Source: Pseudoalteromonas aurantia
GTDB lineage: Bacteria > Pseudomonadota > Gammaproteobacteria > Enterobacterales > Alteromonadaceae
Assembly: GCF_005886875.1 (NCBI RefSeq)
Contig: NZ_PNBY01000010.1
Coordinates: 1 to 64,000 of the forward strand
Length of the DNA: 64,000 bases
Reading direction: 5' to 3'
In this document: positions 31,294 through 43,046 of the stretch, piece after piece
Numbering within the stretch: position 1 is the first letter of the stretch
Layout: every line of letters starts with the position of its first letter
Notes under the pieces: model-generated
The model's database searches: none
The model's input: the letters and a program-made list of their open reading frames with translations, nothing else
What the model was told of the DNA's origin: nothing
Program-made: the position numbers and the translations under genes

Positions 31294-31379
31294 GCTTGTT
31301 CCCTACGCAGGTGTTAGCCTGATCAGGTTCACGGATCCCGCACGAATGCGATCTCAGCCCAAAGGGCACTCCGACAAGT
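31294..31379 (-). promoter_or_regulatory. TPP riboswitch (THI element) upstream of thiC
   Basis: Read on the minus strand, the conserved blocks appear in order: GGAGTGCC, GGGCTGAGATCG, CGTGAACCTGATCAGG, TAACACCTGCGTAGGGAA. P1 is closed by CTTGT/ACAAG. It binds thiamine pyrophosphate and shuts off the operon. It lies about 150 nt before the thiC start codon. Confidence 0.97.
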
Positions 31380-31412
31380 AACGAATTAGAATTGAGTCTA
31401 CTTAAGATGTGC

Positions 31413-31823
31413 TCAGCCTGCAACTGAAATGATAGATTTAAACGTTAAACGTGGCTGTCCACTAAAAATCAATGTGCCCTTTTCTATTTTTGCAGGTACA
31501 CCAATTTCTAGCATATTCAATAGCATTTGCTCAACCTTGTTCACGGGTTCATCACACAACTTTCTGGTCATGCCCATGTCACGCACAAAGAGTTGGCCCT
31601 CTTCGATTTTGCCCAAACCAAAGAAACGATTACACCCCGAAAATCCGTTTACTTGCATTGCTTCAATAAAGCGTAAAGATACAGACGAGTCGACAATAAC
31701 ATCTTGCCCTATATGCGTAAGCTGCCACTGTGTATATTTTAGTTGCTCACGATTTACAGTCCCCGTTAATGAACATCCAACCAAAAAAGCGCCCAATGCG
31801 CATAAAAACATGCTGATTTTCAT
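31413..31823 (-). CDS. META-domain lipoprotein
   Basis: 136 aa. The signal peptide ends in the lipobox LVGC (Cys16), so the protein is probably an outer-membrane or periplasmic lipoprotein. The body is a META/HslJ domain: WQLTHIGQD, LRFIEAMQVNGFSGCNRFFG and the MTRKLC motif. HslJ in E. coli affects novobiocin resistance and motility; the biochemical role is unknown. It is convergent with nothing, and lies 95 bp from the thioesterase gene on the same strand. Confidence 0.85.
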   Translation of the reverse strand: MKISMFLCALGAFLVGCSLTGTVNREQLKYTQWQLTHIGQDVIVDSSVSLRFIEAMQVNGFSGCNRFFGLGKIEEGQLFVRDMGMTRKLCDEPVNKVEQMLLNMLEIGVPAKIEKGTLIFSGQPRLTFKSIISVAG

Positions 31824-31918
31824 GGTAAACCAAATAAAATTGAATTACGTCAATTATACACCGATATCAGATGCTAATGATGGAAAAAACCGACTTTTTC
31901 TCACTAAAACACTTAACG

Positions 31919-32308
31919 TTAATCAAAAAGGCAGCTTATTTCCTCTGCTAGGTACGGTCGACTGTGTTTATTCACCGACGTCCAGGTGATCACCGCGTTA
32001 AGCATCAATTTGCCATCTGCTTTGCGCACAATTTTCTGTAAAAAATGAGATTTTAATTTACTCACACGTTCCGCCTTTACCTCAACAGAAAATATGTCTC
32101 CGGGTTTTAGTGAGCTTTTATAATCAACCTCAGACCGGATCACGACTAAGTTAACATTACGGGCAGCCAGCTCAGCAAAGTCCACCCCTTTAGACAGTAA
32201 AAATTCATGTCGAGCATGCTCTAAATAATTAAAGTACACACTGTTGTTCACTATTCCCTGTAAATCACACTCATAATCACGTACTTTTAAATCTACCGAA
32301 AATGTCAC
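31919..32308 (-). CDS. Hot-dog fold acyl-CoA thioesterase
   Basis: 129 aa with the 4-hydroxybenzoyl-CoA thioesterase signature VRDYECDLQGIVNNSVYFNYLEHARHEFL. It has Asp15-type chemistry and the N/H-Y-F-Y-E box. It hydrolyses an acyl-CoA of unknown chain in the cytosol. Resembles YbgC/FadM. The gene is divergent from the TonB receptor gene with a short shared promoter region. Confidence 0.88.
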   Translation of the reverse strand: MTFSVDLKVRDYECDLQGIVNNSVYFNYLEHARHEFLLSKGVDFAELAARNVNLVVIRSEVDYKSSLKPGDIFSVEVKAERVSKLKSHFLQKIVRKADGKLMLNAVITWTSVNKHSRPYLAEEISCLFD

Positions 32309-32357
32309 TGTCGACCTCCAAAATAGCTATTTCCGCATTTTATAGCATATTTCTAGA

Positions 32358-32372
32358 TGATAATGATTCTAA
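32358..32372 (+). promoter_or_regulatory. Fur box upstream of the TonB-dependent receptor
   Basis: TGATAATGATTCTAA matches 12 of 14 informative positions of the 7-1-7 Fur consensus (TGATAAT-n-ATTATCA). It lies about 55 bp before the receptor start, in the divergent promoter region shared with the thioesterase gene. Confidence 0.65.
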
Positions 32373-32425
32373 GTTGCTAGTCATTTGCTAAAATGTGGCC
32401 AATTAACACGGAACCACTTAAAAAT

Positions 32426-34510
32426 ATGAATAAGCTAAAACTCTCTTGCCTTGCTACAGCATTACTCGGATTAATTTCACAGCCTGCTTTTGCTGATGAT
32501 AAATCTATCGAAACAATCGAAGTCACAGGTGACTTTCATAAAGAACGCATACTTACACTCAGTGCCAGTGCGTCGGTATTTGATCAAAAAACCGTAAACG
32601 CACGGGGGGCAGCATATTTAGATGAAATTCTCAATAACGCAGCCAATGTGAACTTTACCGCAGGCGCATCTCGTGGCCGCTTTATTCAGATCCGCGGTGT
32701 CGGCTTACGCTCTCAATTTGTTGACCCCATCACTCCGAGTGTTGGTCTGTTGATTGATGGCATTAATTATTCAGGGCTTGGTGGTAGTGCACTATTATTT
32801 GATATTGATCAAGTAGCTATATATCGTGGCCCTCAAGGTACACGTTTTGGCGCTGACGCCATGGCAGGCATGATTGACATGCAATCAAATATGCCAACGA
32901 CAGAGCATGCGCTAAATCTAAAGTTAGGCGCAAGCAATTATAATGGTAAAGAAGCTGGAATAGCCGCGGGCACAGCGATTAGCGATGATACTTCAGCTAG
33001 AGCTAGCTTTTTCAAGAAACGCTCAGACGGCTATGTTGAAACGCTCTATGCTAACGACCCAACCAACCAACAAGATGAACAAGTGGCGCGTTTAAAAGTT
33101 CACACGCTCTGGAGTGATACTCTAAAGACAGAACTGGTTGCACACAACATCGACATTGATAACGGCTATGATGGTTTCACACTCGATAACAGCCGTAATA
33201 GTGTGGCCGATGCACCAGGAAAAGATAACCAGAAAAGTAATGCCGTCGCACTGAGTGCACAATATAGTGGCAGCGAACTGTTTAATTTAGACATTACTAC
33301 CACGCATTTAAATGCTGACACGCTCTACAGTTATGATGAAGATTGGGTCTGTAATGATACAGCACAACCAATATTATGCGCACCAGGCCTGCACCCATAC
33401 AGTTATACCTCAAAAGACAGCTACGCTCGCGATCATCAGCGCGGTACCTTTGAATTTAAACTATCAGGTAAAAATAATGATTGGGTAACAGGGTTATTTG
33501 CACAACGTCGAGACGTAGATCTTACCCGAGTATATACATATAACGATAACCCTTTTAACTCTCATAATAGTGTGAGTCAAATTGCGTTATATGGCCAAAA
33601 GATCACAGCCATTGCTGGCAACCTGTCACTGATCACGGGTATTCGTGCAGAGCGCTATAGTACAGATTACTTTGATAATAATCAGATCACCAATAAAGCC
33701 GATGACACCATGTGGGGCGCAAAGGTCGCACTAGAATACCAAGTGGTACCACGTACCATGATTTACACTAGTTTATCACGTGGTTATAAAATCGGGGGAG
33801 TCAATGGCGAAGCGCTTGCTAAGGCAAATGACGAAGGGTTAAGTATTCCCGCAGACAACTTTACGTTTGCACCTGAATACCTTTGGAATACAGAGTTTGG
33901 CGTAAAAGGACAATCTGAAGATAAGCGTCATATATTAAGCTTAAGTGCATTTTATATGCATCGTGATGACATGCAACTCAAAGCATGGCAAGTACAAGAT
34001 CAGCAATTTACCGGCTATATTGCCAATGCAAGTCAAGGACGTAATTACGGTTTAGAGCTAGAAGGTAGCTTGCAATACACTGACAGCTTAAGCTTTACCT
34101 ATAGTGCCAGTTATCTTGATACGAAAATTGAAGACTTTGTGACGCAAAGCGGCATAGATCAAAATGGTAGAGAGCAGGCGCAAGCGCCACGGTATCAATA
34201 TGCCATTCGAGCTAACTATTTCTTTAGCGATAACCTAGAAGGTCAAATTGGTATCGAAGGTAAAGATGACTATTATCACTCAGATAGTCACAATGCCCAA
34301 GCTGATAGCCAAAACTTACTCAATGCAAGTCTCAGTTATTATGGTGAGAATTGGACACTGACTGCATGGGGGCGCAACTTAGCAGACCGGGATGTCCCGG
34401 TAAGAGGATTTAGGTTTGGTAATAATGCATTAAAGGATTATACAACTGAAACGTTTGTACAATATGGCGAACCGCGTGTTGCAGGGCTAACCTTTAGCTA
34501 CCAACTGTAA
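32426..34510 (+). CDS. TonB-dependent outer-membrane receptor
   Basis: 694 aa from ATG 32426 (MNKLKLSCLATALLGLISQPAFA is the signal peptide). The apparent start at 32393 adds 11 unlikely residues. A TonB-box-like IETIEVTG follows, then the plug with RGVGLRSQFVDPITPSVGLLIDG and YRGPQGTRFGADAMAG. A 22-strand barrel follows and ends in the terminal VAGLTFSYQL, an outer-membrane insertion signal. The Fur box upstream suggests uptake of a ferric siderophore, but the substrate cannot be read from the sequence. A perfect terminator follows. Confidence 0.92.
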   Translation: MNKLKLSCLATALLGLISQPAFADDKSIETIEVTGDFHKERILTLSASASVFDQKTVNARGAAYLDEILNNAANVNFTAGASRGRFIQIRGVGLRSQFVDPITPSVGLLIDGINYSGLGGSALLFDIDQVAIYRGPQGTRFGADAMAGMIDMQSNMPTTEHALNLKLGASNYNGKEAGIAAGTAISDDTSARASFFKKRSDGYVETLYANDPTNQQDEQVARLKVHTLWSDTLKTELVAHNIDIDNGYDGFTLDNSRNSVADAPGKDNQKSNAVALSAQYSGSELFNLDITTTHLNADTLYSYDEDWVCNDTAQPILCAPGLHPYSYTSKDSYARDHQRGTFEFKLSGKNNDWVTGLFAQRRDVDLTRVYTYNDNPFNSHNSVSQIALYGQKITAIAGNLSLITGIRAERYSTDYFDNNQITNKADDTMWGAKVALEYQVVPRTMIYTSLSRGYKIGGVNGEALAKANDEGLSIPADNFTFAPEYLWNTEFGVKGQSEDKRHILSLSAFYMHRDDMQLKAWQVQDQQFTGYIANASQGRNYGLELEGSLQYTDSLSFTYSASYLDTKIEDFVTQSGIDQNGREQAQAPRYQYAIRANYFFSDNLEGQIGIEGKDDYYHSDSHNAQADSQNLLNASLSYYGENWTLTAWGRNLADRDVPVRGFRFGNNALKDYTTETFVQYGEPRVAGLTFSYQL

Positions 34511-34520
34511 AGTTACAATA

Positions 34521-34550
34521 AAAAAGCGCTCTATCTAATGAGCGCTTTTT
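34521..34550. terminator. Bidirectional terminator between the TonB receptor and speD
   Basis: AAAAAGCGCTC and GAGCGCTTTTT form a perfect 11-bp stem with an 8-nt loop. It serves both converging genes. Confidence 0.9.
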
Positions 34551-34583
34551 CTATGAATCACACAGTGAGTCCGTACCTAACGC

Positions 34584-35402
34584 TTATTCTACGTCAGGTA
34601 AGTTACGACCATAAAATACTTCTTGAATTTCACGGTTCAAACGAGTGCGGATCTCTCCTTCTTCTTCACTGCTTAAATCATCGGTCGTAATACCAAACAA
34701 ATACGTATTAAGATCGGTTTCTTTGAGCATCATTTTGGTGTGAAAGAGGTTCTCTTGATATACGTTCACATCGACCATTTGGTATGCCTCTTTGGTATCT
34801 TCGCTCATGTAATTTTGAATTGAGTGAATCGCATGATCAATGTAATGCTTCACACCACTGATATCTCGAGTAAAACCGCGTACACGATAATCAATAGTAA
34901 CCACATCAGACTCTAAAGAGTGAATTAAAAAGTTCAGCGCTTTTAGTGGTGAAATAACACCACAGGTCGACACTTCAATATCCGCTCTAAACGTGCATAT
35001 GCCGTCATTTGGGTGCGCTTCTGGGTAAGTATGCACACAGATGTGACTTTTATCTAAATGCGCGACCACAGATTCAGGTAAAGGTCCGGGTGTTTCATTG
35101 CTATCGAAAGTCTGCTGCTCTACTGGCTCTTCCGAAACCAATATAGTTACACTGGCCCCTTGAGGATCATAATCTTGGCGAGCTATATTCAGCACATTCG
35201 CACCAATAATATCTACGACGTCTTTTAAAATATCAGTTAATCGATCAGCACTATATTGCTCATCAATATACTCTAAATATTCTTTACGCTGTTGCTCTGT
35301 TTTAGCATAACAAATATCGTAAATACTAAAGCTTAAACTCTTAGTTAAGTTGTTAAAGCCATGGAGTTTAATTTTATCAAAGGGCTTGTTCACGATAGAC
35401 AA
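34584..35402 (-). CDS. speD: S-adenosylmethionine decarboxylase proenzyme (E. coli type)
   Basis: Makes decarboxylated SAM, the aminopropyl donor for spermidine. It has 272 aa. It self-cleaves to a pyruvoyl enzyme at Ser119 in [13 protein letters not shown], as in E. coli. It starts [23 protein letters not shown], and [26 protein letters not shown] is conserved. No speE lies next to it, unlike in E. coli. Confidence 0.97.
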   Translation of the reverse strand: MSIVNKPFDKIKLHGFNNLTKSLSFSIYDICYAKTEQQRKEYLEYIDEQYSADRLTDILKDVVDIIGANVLNIARQDYDPQGASVTILVSEEPVEQQTFDSNETPGPLPESVVAHLDKSHICVHTYPEAHPNDGICTFRADIEVSTCGVISPLKALNFLIHSLESDVVTIDYRVRGFTRDISGVKHYIDHAIHSIQNYMSEDTKEAYQMVDVNVYQENLFHTKMMLKETDLNTYLFGITTDDLSSEEEGEIRTRLNREIQEVFYGRNLPDVE

Positions 35403-35477
35403 CCTATAAACTGTAAATCTGCGATGCAGAACGAAAAGTTCGCGGATTTTATACGAAAATTGGACTGTGAAAAAGTG

Positions 35478-35891
35478 TTATTTTACATCGCTTGCTATGA
35501 CTTCATGGCTATGCGTAATTTCTACTGCTTTATCAAGCATTAACGCAACAGAACAATACTTTTCAGCTGACAATTGAACCGCCCTAGCCAAGTGTTTCTC
35601 TGATACATTAGTGCCCGTTACCACAAAGTGTAGATTCATTTTCGTAAATACTCTAGGTGCAGACTCTGCGCGCTCACTGGTCAACTTTACTTCAACGTTT
35701 TCGATTTGTTGTTTTGCTTTTCTTAGAATACTCACCACATCAACAGAAGAACAACAACCCGCAGACATTAACACCATCTCCATTGGGCTGGGTGCTGCGC
35801 TGTCTGAGCCCGTATCAAACACCACATTATGTCCTGATTCTGAACGTCCGATAAACGTATCGCCTTCTACCCACTTAACACTTGCTTGCAT
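35478..35891 (-). CDS. OsmC-family protein (YhfA-like)
   Basis: 137 aa with the OsmC fold. The two conserved cysteines are in MSAGCCSSVDVVSIL and the C-terminal EKYCSVALML, with a typical peroxidase/redox-sensitive arrangement. E. coli YhfA is closest by length and motifs. The family reduces organic hydroperoxides. The exact substrate here is unknown. Confidence 0.88.
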   Translation of the reverse strand: MQASVKWVEGDTFIGRSESGHNVVFDTGSDSAAPSPMEMVLMSAGCCSSVDVVSILRKAKQQIENVEVKLTSERAESAPRVFTKMNLHFVVTGTNVSEKHLARAVQLSAEKYCSVALMLDKAVEITHSHEVIASDVK

Positions 35892-35912
35892 ACTACTACC
35901 TCGTTATAAAGC

Positions 35913-35939
35913 ATAACACCGCCCTACAGGCGGTGTTAT
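35913..35939. other. 11-bp inverted repeat between the OsmC and DUF3802-like genes
   Basis: ATAACACCGCC (35913-35923) and GGCGGTGTTAT (35929-35939) with a 5-nt loop. It lies 22 bp before the OsmC start on the minus strand. Only a short T-rich tail follows, so it may be a terminator for the upstream gene or a leader hairpin. Confidence 0.55.
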
Positions 35940-35971
35940 AAAAATTATGTGCTGCTAGTTACAGCGTCTGC

Positions 35972-36331
35972 TTAAACAGCTGAATCGAACAAGTTCTTCA
36001 CTAATCCAGCAAACTCTTCGATGAATGCATTTTGTTCTTGCGTCACGCGCTGATCGGTAACACTAGATAGCACTTCTTGTAAGTCATATACAATGCCATC
36101 TACTTCACGCACAATCAAGCTACGCTGCTCTGTCGTTAACTCTGTGTGTTGTTCACAAATACGGATCACATTTTCAGCAATCACATCTTCGATCAGCTCC
36201 ATCACCGTTGGTGCACTAGGAATAATTTCTCCTGGCTTTTCAAATAAGGCTAAATTTTGCGTTAAGTACATGACTAGTTCATCATACCCGTGCTTATCTA
36301 ACACCATACTTTGCTCACCTGATTCTATCAA
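35972..36331 (-). CDS. DUF3802-like protein
   Basis: 119 aa, mostly helical and acidic, with no membrane segment. The sequence DELVMYLTQNLALFEKPGE and ICEQHTELTTEQRSLIVREVDGIVYDLQEVL fit the marine gammaproteobacterial DUF3802 family as I recall it. The start is uncertain: TTG 36331 has a perfect AGGAG 7 nt upstream, and ATG 36307 has AGGTGA. Function unknown. Confidence 0.65.
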   Translation of the reverse strand: MIESGEQSMVLDKHGYDELVMYLTQNLALFEKPGEIIPSAPTVMELIEDVIAENVIRICEQHTELTTEQRSLIVREVDGIVYDLQEVLSSVTDQRVTQEQNAFIEEFAGLVKNLFDSAV

Positions 36332-36398
36332 AGATATCTCCTATTGATTTAAGCAGAAACTTACGTCTATTGCTACTTTTGTAGCGTCGACAAGGACA

Positions 36399-36424
36399 AA
36401 AAAGCAGCCGAAGCTGCTTTTTAT
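36399..36424 (-). terminator. Intrinsic terminator after astD
   Basis: AAAAAGCAGC and GCTGCTTTTT form a perfect 10-bp stem with a CGAA/TTCG tetraloop. It ends the argD-astA-astD operon. Confidence 0.88.
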
Positions 36425-36483
36425 CACTCTAAAGACTTGGATAATACGGTAATTTATTCCGCCAACCAAGCTTACCAGTACCT

Positions 36484-37965
<1,482 letters not shown>

Positions 37966-37972
37966 CTACAAA

Positions 37973-38989
37973 TTAGAGTGTTGCGATGCTGACTGTGTCA
38001 CCATCAACGATGTTTAGTGCATTAGCAACGTCAGCCCCAATGATAACTTCATTGCTGTCGCTATCAATATGAAGATCTGCAATCGTTGCGCGATATCCGG
38101 CTAGTTTATCATTGGCAATCATCACAGGGAAACCACCTGTGTAACTTCCAACCTTAACTACCTTTTGCTGCGAACCTCGCACAGTACGAATATTGTCGAC
38201 TTTTGCTTCAACAGTGGGTCCGGCGTCAAAAATATCCACGTAACCATTAAAAGTGAAGCCTTCACTTTTCAATAATTCAATGGCTGGGCGAGTATTATCA
38301 TGTACTTGGCCTATCACCTCTTGAGCAGCTTTACTCAATAGGTTGACATAAATAGGGTACTTAGGCATTAACTCTGCAATAAAAACTTTTTGCCCTATGC
38401 CGGTTAAATAATCAGCTGTTGGGAAATCCATTGAAAAGAAATGCTCCTCTAGCCACTGCCAAAATGGGCTTTGTCCAGAGTCGTCAGATACGCCACGCAT
38501 TTCAGCAATCACGGTATCGGCAAATCGTTTTTGATGCTGTTTTATAAACATAAAACGTGATTTAGATAACAGCTTACCATTTAAGCCTTTACGATAATCA
38601 CCTTTTAAAAACAAAGTACATAATTCTGTTGCACCTGTGTAATCGTTACAAAGCGTCAAAATATCCACTGCTTTATAGACATCAAGCGTACGTGAAGAGT
38701 GGATCACCTTACTCAAATGATAATGATAAAAAGCATCATCGAGACCAACCGCAGCTTCAATCGCACTAGTCCCTACAACTTCTCCGGTTTCACTATCTTC
38801 AAGGACAAACAAATACCCTTCATCAGAAGGCACATCCGTTTGCTTTTCAAATGACGCCTCTGAGCGCGTAATTTTTTTCTGCAAAAGCTCTTCATTAATA
38901 GGTAATGAAGTAAAACCATGCCCAGATTCATGAGCAATGTTTAAAAGCGCTGGATAGTCGCTTTTTTGGATTGGGCGAAGGATCATCAT
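37973..38989 (-). CDS. astA: Arginine N-succinyltransferase
   Basis: First step of the AST pathway, succinylating arginine with succinyl-CoA. It has 338 aa. The N-terminus is MMILRPIQKSDYPALLNIAHESGHGFTSLP, and EHFFSMDFPTADYL is a family signature. GSYTGGFPVMIANDK lies near the C-terminus. The gene is 72 bp from argD/astC and 17 bp from astD. Confidence 0.96.
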   Translation of the reverse strand: MMILRPIQKSDYPALLNIAHESGHGFTSLPINEELLQKKITRSEASFEKQTDVPSDEGYLFVLEDSETGEVVGTSAIEAAVGLDDAFYHYHLSKVIHSSRTLDVYKAVDILTLCNDYTGATELCTLFLKGDYRKGLNGKLLSKSRFMFIKQHQKRFADTVIAEMRGVSDDSGQSPFWQWLEEHFFSMDFPTADYLTGIGQKVFIAELMPKYPIYVNLLSKAAQEVIGQVHDNTRPAIELLKSEGFTFNGYVDIFDAGPTVEAKVDNIRTVRGSQQKVVKVGSYTGGFPVMIANDKLAGYRATIADLHIDSDSNEVIIGADVANALNIVDGDTVSIATL

Positions 38990-39061
38990 GAGCCCGCTTA
39001 CTCCTCAAATAAAAACACGTGACATTAAACTGGGGCCAAATATAGTCGGCCCCAATAAGAA

Positions 39062-40584
<1,523 letters not shown>

Positions 40585-41754
40585 TTATAAAATTGTCAGT
40601 TGCAGGCTCTGAAAAGCACATTTAGCCAGTATTTTTTGCTCTTCTTGCGACAGGCCCAAATGCAAAAACCACACTTGGGCTTCATCTGGTTCAATAAGCT
40701 GGCTATCCTTTAATGATAAATATTGCGCGTAGCCATGCGCTTTACGTACAACCTCTGTCAGAGGTAAAGGGTCTGTGACATTCTTTGTAGTCGTCGGTAA
40801 ATAGCCAGCTGTAAATTCTTCCATAGTGGCATGAAAGGGCAAATATCGAAATGCCATCTTTTCAATTAGCGTACGCGATAGAGTGGGCGCGCGTTCTAAC
40901 AATAGGTGCCTTAAAAATAAAGGGTCAGGACCCAGTTCCAGTAAAGCTGTGTGTAAATCTTTATGACTTTTATCGCGCGCAATACGTACTTTTTCTTGCC
41001 AAACCTTTTCAAAAGTATGTAGATATAGTCGCGTAAGTGCAATCTTCCCAGCATCAACAAGCATCCCCAATGTAAACGCATGCTGCTCTTTAACACCATA
41101 TAAAGGTGCAAGTTCCTTTGCTGCAATCGCCGTTGACATACTCATATCACGTAATTTGCGCTTTAACAGAGGGAAAGGTTCTGTTGAATGCGGCATCCAA
41201 TGGCGCATAGCAAACGTTGGGATCACCATCTGTAAGTTTTCTAGCCCCAAATATCTGAGCGCTAAAGCAGGCGTATCTACTTTGATTGCAGTGCCCTTTT
41301 GCTTGCGGTATTGAGGTAAATTAACCAATGATACTAAATCTCGCCCCAACCAAGGTAAATCGTTAACTAATGGCTCTAAGCGGCCAATGGATGCTGACTT
41401 TACGGCTAATAAGTCGAGTATCGTAGGCACAGAATCTTGAATGCCAACGACTTCATGATAAATATTATCAATATCGGCGATTTGTGATTCAATTGAAGAC
41501 TCAATTATTTGGTGTAAGTGAATGCTCGCTTTTGCAATATACTTATGATGACTTGTGCTGGTTTGCTGACGTTTTTCCGCAGCCGCAATTTCCACCTCTA
41601 GCATGGTGCGTTGTGCTATTTTCTCGCCATAATTAATTTCAAGCGTATGAATATAGCCAATTTGCTGCTGAGCAAAGTTATGGCTAATCAATAAATCATG
41701 TGCTCGTTCCGCAAGAGCTTGAGCAATTCTTACCTGCTTAGTGTCTTCAGTCAT
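40585..41754 (-). CDS. HDOD-domain protein
   Basis: 389 aa. The centre (about 110-330) fits the HDOD signalling domain: VPTILDLLAVKSASIGRLEPLVNDLPWLGRDLVSLVNLPQYR, ALRYLGLENLQMVIPTFAMRHWMP and GVKEQHAFTLGMLVDAGKIALTRLY. The HD metal residues are not preserved, as is usual in HDOD. A helical N-terminal region (1-100) has no known fold. HDOD proteins sense or regulate signalling, often in chemotaxis or stress. It lies between pabA and argD. Confidence 0.8.
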   Translation of the reverse strand: MTEDTKQVRIAQALAERAHDLLISHNFAQQQIGYIHTLEINYGEKIAQRTMLEVEIAAAEKRQQTSTSHHKYIAKASIHLHQIIESSIESQIADIDNIYHEVVGIQDSVPTILDLLAVKSASIGRLEPLVNDLPWLGRDLVSLVNLPQYRKQKGTAIKVDTPALALRYLGLENLQMVIPTFAMRHWMPHSTEPFPLLKRKLRDMSMSTAIAAKELAPLYGVKEQHAFTLGMLVDAGKIALTRLYLHTFEKVWQEKVRIARDKSHKDLHTALLELGPDPLFLRHLLLERAPTLSRTLIEKMAFRYLPFHATMEEFTAGYLPTTTKNVTDPLPLTEVVRKAHGYAQYLSLKDSQLIEPDEAQVWFLHLGLSQEEQKILAKCAFQSLQLTIL

Positions 41755-41793
41755 ATATGGATAATTTTGCTTTTAGCATGCTAAATTTATAGC

Positions 41794-42375
41794 TTAGAAT
41801 CGCCCGAGAAAGTTATCAAGTAATGCTAAACCTTCTTCAGTCAAAATCGCTTCTGGGTGAAACTGTACCCCTTCCAGTGCCAAATCATGATGAGATAGGC
41901 CCATGATTTCATCTACCTCATTATAGTCATCTACTGTCCATGCAGTGACTTTAAGCATGTCAGGTAATGTGGATTTATCAACAATTAATGAATGATATCG
42001 GCACACCGTTAATGGATCTGGAAGCCCAGCAAACACCCCTTCATCACCATGGCGTATGACGCTGGTTTTGCCATGCATCACTTGACGCGCTCGGCGCACT
42101 GTAGCCCCCAATGCTTGTGCAATGCTCTGATGTCCTAAACATATGCCCAAAATGGGATACACCCCTTTGAGCTGCTCAACAACACTGAGCGATATCCCAG
42201 CCTCATCAGGTGTACAAGGGCCAGGGGACAACACAATATGCTTTGGATTTAACGCTTTGATCTCTGCAATAGATAATTCATCATTGCGCTTGACTAACAC
42301 CTCTTGGTCTAAACGCTGAAAATACTGCACCAAGTTGTATGTAAATGAATCATAGTTATCTATCATCAACAGCAT
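41794..42375 (-). CDS. pabA: Aminodeoxychorismate synthase glutamine amidotransferase
   Basis: Supplies ammonia from glutamine for 4-amino-4-deoxychorismate (folate). It has 193 aa. Class I amidotransferase triad: Cys in [10 protein letters not shown], His and Glu in [13 protein letters not shown]. TrpG is a close relative. The absence of trp genes and the nearby argD, as in E. coli pabA-argD order, favour PabA. Confidence 0.93.
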   Translation of the reverse strand: MLLMIDNYDSFTYNLVQYFQRLDQEVLVKRNDELSIAEIKALNPKHIVLSPGPCTPDEAGISLSVVEQLKGVYPILGICLGHQSIAQALGATVRRARQVMHGKTSVIRHGDEGVFAGLPDPLTVCRYHSLIVDKSTLPDMLKVTAWTVDDYNEVDEIMGLSHHDLALEGVQFHPEAILTEEGLALLDNFLGRF

Positions 42376-42694
42376 TCAGTTATTACTCTTTCAATCATTT
42401 TTCTGTTCTTTATTAGAAGGTGTATCGTTAAAAATATATTTATCAAACCTGTTGCAACACAATGACCTCGCCTAGCTTGGCAAACCTACACTATGATTAT
42501 CATTCATGACGACATGAACGCCAACCCGCTTCTACTATTACCCTGGCGTATTTTAAAGCATTATCAGTATTGATGTAACAATTTTAAGCAATGCTCCCCG
42601 TTAGTTTCATGTCAAAAAGTGTAAAATAGCCAATATAACCCAGTCGAAAACCTACCACATTACAATAAGATCAAAACAGGAACACCCTTTAATA
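42376..42694. other. Intergenic region upstream of the sigma-54 RNA
   Basis: Noncoding DNA between pabA and the short ORF. ATGATTATCAT (about 42493-42503) is a perfect palindrome resembling the core of a Fur box. Otherwise no strong promoter or repeat stands out. It would contain the enhancer sites for the sigma-54 promoter, which I could not identify. Confidence 0.4.
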
Positions 42695-42745
42695 ATGAGC
42701 CACACAGGCTACCAACGTAAAAAAACAGTTAAAAAAAACAACTGA
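42695..42745 (+). CDS. Possible 16-residue ORF
   Basis: ATG to TGA encodes MSHTGYQRKKTVKKNN, strongly basic. The ribosome site is poor (AGGA is 13 nt upstream). It lies just before the sigma-54 promoter. It may be chance, a leader peptide or part of an older transcript, and it is below the size for a confident call. Confidence 0.25.
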   Translation: MSHTGYQRKKTVKKNN

Positions 42746-42764
42746 ATGTATATTAAATATAAAT

Positions 42765-42780
42765 TTGGCCCGAAATTTGC
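42765..42780 (+). promoter_or_regulatory. Sigma-54 (RpoN) promoter
   Basis: TTGGCCCG-AAAT-TTGC matches the consensus TTGGCACG-N4-TTGC except one base. The GG (42767-42768) and GC (42779-42780) are separated by exactly 10 nt, as required. Transcription would start near 42792. Confidence 0.75.
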
Positions 42781-42790
42781 TGAAAGCATT

Positions 42791-42942
42791 TATTTCTATT
42801 GCACTATTTGTTAGAGTGCGCGCGTCCTCATCCTGTAGGACATCCTGTTGATGATGTATCTCTCGCAAGAGGATACACCGTATTAATAGCTTCTCCCCAG
42901 ATTGCTATACCGGCTCACTGCTATTGGTGGGCCGTGTTTTTC
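42791..42942 (+). ncRNA. Candidate sigma-54-dependent small RNA or attenuated leader
   Basis: About 150 nt between the sigma-54 promoter and a terminator. It shows four hairpins: GCACT...AGTGC; GTCCT...AGGAC; GTATC(t)CTC-GCAA-GAGGATAC with a GNRA loop; and the terminator stem at 42911-42934. No ORF. It could be a trans-acting RNA like GlmY or Qrr in control though not in sequence, or a leader for the yceI gene whose start is about 100 nt beyond the terminator. The ends are predicted. Confidence 0.6.
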
Positions 42943-42943
42943 T
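42911..42943 (+). terminator. Intrinsic terminator of the sigma-54 transcript
   Basis: CGGCTCAC (42911-42918) and GTGGGCCG (42927-42934), with one G-T wobble, an 8-nt loop and then TGTTTTTCT. Confidence 0.8.
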
Positions 42944-43046
42944 GCTACATTTATGACATACCATAGGTTTTTTAACGACTTTACACACTCTCTCCATCCT
43001 TGCATGATAGTATGGTTCTTTCCTCTTTATGAAATAGGACATCATA

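Noticed and set aside
42791..42942. Qrr or GlmY/GlmZ identity for the sigma-54 RNA
   Set aside because: None of the conserved Qrr core or of the GlmY/GlmZ sequence that I know is present, and there are no LuxO or GlrR sites visible upstream. Only the promoter class is shared.
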